Part shown: in pieces, positions 56,485-64,000 of the stretch | How the letters are laid out: every line of letters begins with the position of its first letter | Numbering within the stretch: the first letter of the stretch is position 1 | Origin: Deinandra increscens subsp. villosa | Taxonomy: Eukaryota > Streptophyta > Magnoliopsida > Asterales > Asteraceae | Assembly (NCBI GenBank): GCA_039602395.1 | Contig: JBCNJP010000014.1 | Coordinates: 992,001 to 1,056,000 of the forward strand | Length of the DNA: 64,000 nt | Direction: 5' to 3' | Made by a program: the position numbers and the translations under genes | The notes under the pieces: generated by a model | Seen by the model: only the letters and a program-made list of their open reading frames with translations | Database searches by the model: none | Told to the model about the DNA's origin: nothing

Positions 56485-56621
56485 CTAATCGTCCGCAAAG
56501 GGGTAGCCCATACTAAATAGTGTATTTCTCAACTAATAGGGTTTTGTGTTCAAATCCTAGAAAGGGTGATTGGTATGATGAATTTATCCTAGAAAATCTA
56601 GGTTAGTTTTGTTAGAAAAAA
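56485..56621 (+). mobile_element. tRNA-derived SINE, 137 bp, 8-bp TSD
   Basis: Flanked by ATCTAACG (56477-56484 and 56622-56629). The body has AAAGGGGTAGCCCATACTAA, a box B TTGTGTTCAAATCCTAG, and the ending TTAGAAAAAAA. Confidence 0.75.
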
Positions 56622-56636
56622 ATCTAACGATACTAA

Positions 56637-56936
56637 GGCTATCCGTAATAGGGCTTGAAAGGGGCTTGAAAACCCCTTTCGCGCCCCTATAACGCCCCGG
56701 TCACGCCCCCACCCACTACGGTGGGGCGCTAAAGAGGAAAAATGGGGGGTAGGCGCCAGATGTTTCACGCCGGAAAGGAGGGAGATTGTGTGGGTTGTGT
56801 AATAATGTTGGGGCTTGAAAGAGGCTTTATCCCACTACACCTCTTTTGCTTTCAAGCCCTCATGACATGTAGGATGCCAAATGGCGGATAATGCCCACAT
56901 GAGGGGCTTGAAAATATAAAATCACTACACATAGCC
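56637..56936. mobile_element. Tourist-like MITE, 300 bp, TSD TAA
   Basis: Ends GGCTATCCGTAATAGGGCTT and, inverted, GGCTATGTGTAGTGATTTTA, with TAA on both sides. The left end is almost identical to that of the ORF-bearing element at 48697, so it is a deletion-type relative. It inserted 8 bp from the SINE TSD, about 800 bp upstream of the NAC start codon. Confidence 0.85.
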
Positions 56937-57057
56937 TAATTAAACCCTAAAGTTTGAGACTAATTAATGTATTTAAGTATATAAAAAGTTATAAAAGGAC
57001 AAGTTAATTATGTTTATTTAGTACACCTTCTTTCAGTAATGAGTCCCCAACATCACA

Positions 57058-57250
57058 AAAGTTTATAAAAGTGAGCCATCTTGATCATATTCTGATCAAA
57101 TTAACATGAACACTAATAGTAAACTATGCCAGAAAAAATGATGAACTTTTGGATTTTTTGCCTTCTTTTGTCAAGTTTATAAAACTGAGCCATCTTGATC
57201 ATATTCTGATCAAATGATGAACTTTTGGATTTTTTGCCTTATTTTGTCAT
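57058..57250. repeat. Imperfect tandem duplication in the NAC upstream region
   Basis: GTTTATAAAAGTGAGCCATC with TTGATCATATTCTGATCAAA occurs twice (about 57060 and 57175). GATGAACTTTTGGATTTTTT with GCCTT also occurs twice. Lying 480-670 bp before the start codon, it could duplicate promoter elements; TTGATCATATTCTGATCAA is itself palindromic. Confidence 0.8.
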
Positions 57251-57548
57251 CATAAAAGTGATATTTTTAAGAAAAACACATATAACAGAGTGTATTTTTA
57301 AAAAAAAAAAATTAACTATTATAAAATATAGTTAGAAAACAGTAATGGACACTATAGAGACATATGGATTTCTTGTGACTTTGGTTTTTCTTGAAAGTTC
57401 CCCCTCAGAAACAATAACTAACTATACAAGCATAATTAATATAAACTGCTAGAATATTGATTGATAATCATGGAATTCTTGGTGGCAAAGGTAGCTTTCA
57501 GCCTCCATATATACAACACCTTTCTTCTTCTTTATTATTATAAACTCA

Positions 57549-57560
57549 CTATATATATAC
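57549..57560 (+). promoter_or_regulatory. Putative NAC TATA box
   Basis: CTATATATATAC lies about 170 bp before the start codon, followed by a CA-rich leader (57590-57720). No transcript start is known. Confidence 0.5.
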
Positions 57561-57728
57561 TTCCACATTAGAAACACCTAGCTACAAAAGCTTTCAGTTG
57601 GAACCACCAATCTTTAATTACACCTTTCCTGTTTCCAAAACACAAAATCTTTAACAAGTCTTGTGAGCCAGCAGAGATATCCTCTACATACATAAAGAAT
57701 CTTGAAGTTTAGTTCAAAAAATCAAGAT

Positions 57729-58427
57729 ATGGGTTTGAGAGATATTGGAGCCACACTTCCACCCGGGTTTCGGTTTTACCCTAGCGATGAAGAATTGGTT
57801 TGCCACTATCTTTATAAGAAGATAGCTAATGAAAACATTCTTAAGGACACTTTAGTAGAAATTGATCTTCATACTTGTGAGCCATGGCAGCTTCCTGGTG
57901 AGTTTTTGTGCTTACTTAATCCATTATTTATCGGTTGAAATTACTTTATGACATAATAAGTAGATAATATTATCATTTCTAGCTAATTTAGTAACTTTGT
58001 TTTTGAATTTTTGACTTCTCTTTCTATGGTATATATATATGATCATGGAGTTGTGAAAATAAATGTTTGATTTGTTTTTGAGCAGACAGTGGACATGCTA
58101 GACAACCAACTAGTCATTATGTACACTTGTTTGTCAAATCATGCTTATCCTTATAGCACTTTATTTGTGGATAATACCCGTTTAATCCGGTTTTGTAATA
58201 TGTGCATTAGTTACGACGCCATTCAAGGTTCTGAAACATGATTAGCACTGCAAACACACACATAATCAACTTGGTTTAAAGCTGATATGATATTTGTAAA
58301 AACTTTTTATAGTCATATATATGCATAATGGTAGGAAAGTGTGTGTGTTCTAAACGATAGAAATTTAAGGTTAGGCTTAATTTGTCAAACAAGAATCTAT
58401 CTCTAGATCTTATATATATTATAATTT

Positions 58428-58471
<44 letters not shown>

Positions 58472-61206
58472 CATATACGCGTGTACATATATGATGTAAG
58501 TATGTGCATAGAAATCAGAAATTAAGGTATGATGCAATGCATTTAGATGGATAAAATGTTACACACAGTATGTATACACACAATATATATATATATAGTG
58601 AGAGAGAGAGAGAGAGAAAGAGAGGGGTAGAACATGATTAGTTATATTAACAGGGGAATTTGGAGTCTTAGTTTGGGATAGCTTCAATTATTTGTCTTTG
58701 AATATTCATATTTAATTCATAAAGAGCACCAATCTTTATTAACAAGCTCCAAAAGCACCTTTCAGAAACGGAATTTAAAAAAAAATACTTGTTTATTCGC
58801 CACCCTAACCGCACCCTATATGTATCTTTTAATGACTATGACCACAGATTTTAATGCACTAATATATGTATCTATTTCAAGCAGATAATATATTCCATTG
58901 TTATCAATCATATCATTAAATTTACCTTTTTTTTAACATAAAACCTGTTACTTGAATATGAGTTACAATCAATCTTTTGTTCAAAAGACAATTTTATGGC
59001 TTTGTGACTAAAAACATTGATGGGATAGACTAGGATGGCCTTTTTTAATTTAGCGAGCTACATATTTCTTGCTTTCTTCAATGGGTTCCTTAGAAAACAA
59101 GCAACAATTAATCATCTTCATAGTGACCAATAAAGTCTTGATACGCTTTCGATTGATGGATATATTCCTTAATTACAAAGTGGCAACTATTAGCCACGTA
59201 ACAAGACCATATATTCAAAACGCTAGTCCTTTAAGAGATAATAATATATCCTACAAAAATCTAGAAATTAATTACTGTACTTTCAGAAAAGATAAAGAAT
59301 ATTCAAACAGTATGATATGTATAATTGAACTCAAGTATTATGCATATAATTAATGCATATGTACATGTGATGCATGTAAGTTGGTGAACAGAAACATAGT
59401 TCTGTCACATACACATCAATGGGAATAAGGACATATTCTGAAATTGACATTCTACCAACAATATGTTTCATATTTTTTAGCCTTTCATTTGAATCATCTC
59501 CAACAAAAACTGCACATCTGAAACACCTATGTTTATTCTCCATCTTAATCATCTTTTCCTCTAAACTTTATGTCATATATACCAAGGCATTTGATCACCT
59601 TAATTTTGGCTAGCAGCTTTTGAAAGACTTGTCTATATATATGATGCATGAGTACTGATTAGTTTCTTGAACCTTTGGTTTTTATGTTAACCGAAGAGAC
59701 GGCAAAGCTGAATTCGAGCGAGTGGTACTTCTTTAGCTTTCGTGATCGCAAGTATGCAACCGGATACCGAACTAATAGGGCCACCATATCGGGATATTGG
59801 AAGGCTACCGGGAAAGATAGGACAGTTGTTGATCCAAGAACTGGTGCCACTGTGGGGATGAGGAAGACTTTAGTGTTTTACATGAACCGAGCACCAAATG
59901 GGATTAAAACCGGGTGGATCATGCATGAATTTCGCCTAGAAACACCAACTATTCCTCCTAAGGTAAGAACTAACTAATTAATTAGTTCTTGAAAACACAT
60001 TCTTAATTTGGATACTTTTTTCTTTGAATATGGGGTTTTCTTGTTTGATCCAAATTTCAAAGCATTGTTTTGGATTTTCAAAAGCCCAAATGTTTTTATC
60101 TTGTTTTAGTTGGTTTAGGATTCCATAAGTGGTTTTTGAGCTCTTTTATTTTTAGATGATCCGCTAGATGGACTAGCGGATGTGGGTGATGTGATAGGGG
60201 TCCGCTTGTGAAGGAACTGATATGTTTTCTTTTTCTTTTTTCAAGAACTAAAATTTACATATAAATAGATTTTTTCTCTAATAACTAATAATATTCGATT
60301 TTTTTAAATCAAAACACAGTGTTATGTTTACTTTTTTTTACATTCCCATATAAATTTTATCAAGAATTGACTCTTATACGATGTTTATATCAAATTGTCT
60401 AAAAAAATAAAAAATATTGTAATACGATTTAAAAGAAAAGAGTTAAATATTATAAGTTATTAGAGAAAATCAATTTATATGTGAAGTTATTCTTAACATT
60501 TAAAAAAAATGAAATCCGCCCCCTGCACAAGCGAATCTCTATGGAACGTCACTCATATCCGCTAGTCCAGCTAGCAGAGCCATCGGATCACTTAGAAACA
60601 AATATGGTTCATAATACAACTAGACACCACTTGTGGAATCTTAAATCATCTCAAACAACAAGAATCAATTATGTTGTCTCCTTTGCTAGTGTTATTTTGC
60701 TTCAGAAAAGCTCCAAAATATCCATCAATTTACCTAACTCACTCTTTTATTTGGTTGAATTCAATGAACAGGAAGATTGGGTTTTATGTAGAGTGTTTTA
60801 TAAAGCAAAGGGAGACAATAGTAACCAACACCTTCCACAAGACATGCATCACAACACAACTCATAATGCCACTTCACCAAATCTAGATCCATCTCCTAAC
60901 ATCACCACCCTCTGCCAACCACCAACTTGTGTCCACCATCACCACCCATTGATCAACAACACCACCCTCTCCGATCAAAGCCCGCCACCACACATCTATC
61001 ACCACCACCACCAAAATTGCTTGAACATATCACCACAACACTGCAATCATCCAAATCTTCTTCAACAACCAGTACTAGATTCCACCTATACTGAATCGAC
61101 GGACCAAATGATTATAGGCTCGAATAATTTTAAGTACGAAGATCAATATGGTTTCTTTTATGATGTCGGTTTCGAAGACCAGATACATGACATGGAGTAC
61201 GAATGA
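57729..61206 (+). CDS. NAC domain transcription factor
   Basis: Plant-specific nuclear transcription factor, 289 residues from three exons: 57729-57897, 59697-59962 and 60772-61206, all with GT-AG junctions in frame. The two introns sit between subdomains B/C and D/E, the usual NAC positions. Subdomain A is TLPPGFRFYPSDEELVCHYL (9-28), B is LVEIDLHTCEPWQLP (42-56) and C is YFFSFRDRKYATGYRTNRAT then ISGYWKATGKDRTV (67-100). D is GMRKTLVFYMNRAPNGIKTG then WIMHEFRLE (110-138) and E is EDWVLCRVFYK (146-156). The C-terminal 130 residues are Asn-, Pro- and His-rich (VHHHHP, YHHHHQN) and end acidic (FEDQIHDMEYE), a likely activation region. The start MGLRDIGATLPPGFRF suggests the NAC021/022 or ANAC074-type subgroup; the exact orthologue is uncertain. 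The ATG at 57729 is chosen because no in-frame ATG lies upstream and it gives the family's usual short leader. No defects are seen. Confidence 0.95.
58430..58469. repeat. (TA)n in NAC intron 1
   Basis: About 40 bp of TA. A (GA)n stretch follows at 58600-58624. The intron is long (1,799 bp) and otherwise featureless. Confidence 0.9.
60155..60590. mobile_element. Fold-back element in NAC intron 2
   Basis: The left arm (60155-60300) has GATCCGCTAGATGGACTAGC, GGATGTGGGTGATGTGATAG and GGGTCCGCTTGTG, then ACATATAAATAGATTTTTTC. The right arm (60450-60590) holds their complements: GAAAATCAATTTATATGTG, CACAAGCGAATCTCT and ATCCGCTAGTCCAGCTAGC. It makes up about half of intron 2. Its right arm ends 180 bp before the exon 3 acceptor. 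Confidence 0.75.
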
Positions 61207-61477
61207 TGGTAATATTGTGAATTGAAGGGTTTTAGGTGTAGAAATTAAGTTTAATATGTGAACAGTTAATTTCTTCATTTTATTCTTGAGTGCTTTAATT
61301 AGTGTTTGAAGTCCATTTGAACAAAGTGATTGATCATGTGTTGTATATTAAGAGATTGAATATATGTACATATGCATATATACATAGGATTATTTGGGTT
61401 TGTAAATGTTAATCTTTTCATTTCAACTAGATGTGTTATATTTAGTTTCGTGTTGTTTTAGGCAACATACATAAGCA

Positions 61478-61483
61478 ATAAAA
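61478..61483 (+). terminator. Candidate NAC polyadenylation signal
   Basis: AATAAA about 270 bp after the stop codon, preceded by TTTGTAAATGTT and TGTTATAT stretches that could act as far-upstream elements. Confidence 0.4.
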
Positions 61484-63149
61484 GCTTATCAATGTGTTAT
61501 TGTTTTTAGTGGCTAAAATCACTACATCTTAATCTTTCAAGATTTAACTCACAGTCTTTTAGTTGAAAAATCATCATTTTACCACCAAAGCCTTTTGAGG
61601 ACATCCTATGTGTTATTTTTGTTAATAGTTCCTTACTAAAATACAATGATTACGTTTATTATTGGTTCTAACCTCTAAAAGAAGAAAATGCATCAAAACT
61701 CGATTAAAAACAACTATCCAACCTTTATATTCTTTCTTCTTCGCCGTGTAAGCAACAACTAAACAATATAGGATGAATATGATGTGATCAATTAGGATTA
61801 GTTTCTGCTAATATTGTGCATTCTTCTTTTTATCAAGTTTTTTAGTTGTATTATCATCGTTGATGTAATGATGAAAATATATAATTAAATATGTAATTGT
61901 TATAATTTTGGTTAATGATCGAGCTAGACATGGTGAAATGGGAAGCAAAAACAATAGTTGGAGTTCTACAAAGTCAACAAATAATAGGGATAAAGCTTTC
62001 AAGGGTTACTTCAATCATTTCAAAAGATTAACAATTTAACATGCTTTTAATACTGAGAACATTAAACAGATTTTTACTGTGTTTTTAAGAAAGTATGTTT
62101 TTTAGTGGTTTAATTGGTTTGTAATTTATTTTCTTATTCTATTTTAATATTTTTTAAAAATTCTTTAAAATAAAAAGGTAAAATGGTTGATGAATATATC
62201 GTTAATGTAATAAGTTAGACTACGTCCAACGCACAGTCAATAGACTCGCACGTCGCTGGACTGTCAATAGACTCGCACGTCGCTGATCTGGAGCAGCACG
62301 CCAAGCGTGCAACGTTGTTGCACCATCAACCACGTACCCATTCGTCCGATGGCTTGCACGGCAGGTTACGATTAACATTCATTTTTCATCAAAATTAGGG
62401 TTTTTCCATCCATTTGATAGGTAACCGTGGTGATAGTGGTTTTTGTTTCTTTTTTCCCTTTTATTTAAGGCTAACGTCGAGTGATAATATGGATTTTAAC
62501 ATTTTTTTTATTTTTTAATGTAAATAAAGTGTTTTTTAATTTAATAAAAAATAATTTCATATATCAAAAATCCGACCCCAACATCTTGTGCTCTATTTTT
62601 TTCTTGACACATGAAAAAAATGACATGGCTTGATTTGAATGTTAAGTTATCTAATTGAGATAATAACTATACGAGTGACTTAATTAAAAACACTTTTAAA
62701 ACATTGTTACTTTTCTACGAAATTTTCCCAATGTCTATCATTCCTTAGGCTTCCATCTTTGATAATATAATAAAAGCAGTAAGATTTTAGGTTTTATATT
62801 GACCCGAATGGCTTTTTGAATTGTTTACTGATCATTGTTACATTTAATTATTTTGTGGATATGAAATCAATAATCAAATAATAAATAAAAGAGTAAATTA
62901 TTATTTTAGTCATTATGATTTGAAGTCGGTAACATTTTCAGTCCAAAAGAGATATTTTTTTAACATGATTAGTCTTGTGGTTTGCATTCTCTAACCGTTT
63001 ACGTCCAATTAGTTAACACCATGAACTCTTTTCGTTAAATACACTTACATGCACCGTACATGATGGTCATTATGGTATTTTTTTTCTTCAACCTTAGTTA
63101 AATAATACAAATTTAAAAAAAAAACATGATTTGTCTGATAAAAAGAATT
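61484..63149. other. Intergenic sequence downstream of NAC
   Basis: AT-rich. A 27-bp tandem duplication GTCAATAGACTCGCACGTCG... lies at 62236-62287 in a GC-richer patch (62225-62370). AGAGTAAATTATTATTTTAG at 62891 resembles one arm of the MITE at 24203. No gene seen. Confidence 0.5.
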
Positions 63150-63392
63150 GGCAAATTGGATTTTAATAATTCAAACTATGATCCATTGGCCAATAATAAT
63201 CCAAACTATCAATTTGGCCAGCAACAGTCTCAACTTTCACTTTCGTTGTCAACAGCAATCCCAGTAGCATAATCATCATAAATTTACACTTCACAATAAA
63301 AGTGAAAGTTGGGACTGTTGCTAGCGAAACTGATAGTTTGAATTATTATCGGCCAATGAGTCATAATTTGGATTATTAAAATCCAAATTGCC
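63150..63392. mobile_element. Fold-back MITE, 243 bp
   Basis: Ends GGCAAATTGGATTTTAATAA and, inverted, GGCAATTTGGATTTTAATAA. The arms share ATTGGCCAATAATAATCCAA, and AACTTTCACTTTCGTTGTC against AAAAGTGAAAGTTGGGACTG. Flanking bases AAAAGAATT and AAAAACAAT are only a weak TSD. Confidence 0.85.
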
Positions 63393-64000
63393 AAAAACAA
63401 TAACTCTTTTTATTTATTAAAAGAGGTTAAAAATCTTAAATGTTTATATACAAATAAACATTTAAAGAAAACAAAAGATTTTAAATAAACTTACAAGAAA
63501 CTTGCAAAAAAAAAATTAAACAAATTAGAAAAAAAAATGTTTTAATTAAAACTAAAATAGCAAAAGAAATGCAACTCAAAAGAATTTGGTCTGAATGTCA
63601 AGTAAAATTATATATAGAACATTAAAACTCATAATTATCGATTAAAACAATAATAAAACATATTTTTATGAGAAAAATTAAAGTTTTATAGTAAATAAAT
63701 TAGTAGTTTCTATAAATAAATAAAAAAGAACTATTCTTTTATCTTCTCAAATGATTGAAGTTGAACTATATAAAATTGGTGATGTATATCACACTAAACA
63801 CATCAAAAGTTTCTATTTTAGCGTTTTACTATATTATTTAGATTATTGAAGTTTAGATCCCAGAAACCTAAACACATCAAAATATTGTAAACTTGTGCTT
63901 GATTAAATAGATATATATTTCTTTCATCCTTGAGTATTTGAGTGTCCACGAGGGCCCATCAGAACATTGTAACAATTCGGTTTGCAGGCCCAATGAATAC
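63393..64000. other. AT-rich end of window
   Basis: No ORF or repeat terminus identified. Confidence 0.5.

Noticed and set aside
57702..57728. Upstream extension of the NAC N-terminus (MKFSSKNQD)
   Set aside because: It would need a TTG start; the ATG at 57729 gives the conserved MGLRDIGATLPPGF start.
60481..61206. 241-codon ORF running through intron 2 into NAC exon 3
   Set aside because: The part before 60772 is intron and fold-back sequence. Only the part from the AG at 60770-60771 continues the NAC E subdomain in frame.

Overview
This window is nuclear DNA from a flowering plant, with AT-rich intergenic sequence, spliced genes, and SINE, LINE, Helitron, CACTA, Mutator-like and PIF/Harbinger relics. 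The two genes look eudicot. An asterid such as a member of the daisy family is possible, but that is only a guess. Two 500-base runs of N (9866-10365 and 28305-28804) are fixed-size scaffold gaps.

Only two ordinary host genes are supported. On the minus strand, 25301-26877 (plus a 5' UTR exon near 27.2 kb) is a complete NOP10 gene: three coding exons, 64 residues, an H/ACA snoRNP core subunit. On the plus strand, 57729-61206 is a complete NAC transcription factor gene: three exons, 289 residues.

Everything else is repeat-derived. 0-16 kb: the right end of a terminal-inverted-repeat (TIR) element, a 5'-truncated LINE with an 11-bp target-site duplication (TSD), a small Helitron, then a 6,074-bp segment present as two apparently identical copies on either side of the first gap, most simply an unmerged contig overlap. 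16-19 kb: a decayed Helitron with a PIF1-type helicase. 19.6-22.6 kb: a 2.95-kb Mutator-like element with a 10-bp TSD and two divergent, frameshifted small ORFs. 23-28 kb: fold-back elements around NOP10. 28.8-40.1 kb: a chain of about ten elements joined end to end by (TA)n tracts, several carrying arrays of short palindromes such as TTACATATGTAA and pieces of genes (a universal-stress-protein exon and a recurrent small terminal exon). 41-57 kb: further MITEs, a LINE, a possible long LTR, a PIF/Harbinger derivative with an intact Myb/SANT-like ORF, a CACTA derivative and SINEs. 57-61 kb: the NAC gene, with a fold-back element in intron 2. 61-64 kb: AT-rich sequence with one more fold-back element.

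The most unusual material is the (TA)n-linked chain, its palindrome arrays and the repeated terminal exon (four copies in three elements), followed by the 2.95-kb Mutator-like element. Calls rest on reading the sequence by eye; no alignment or database search was run.
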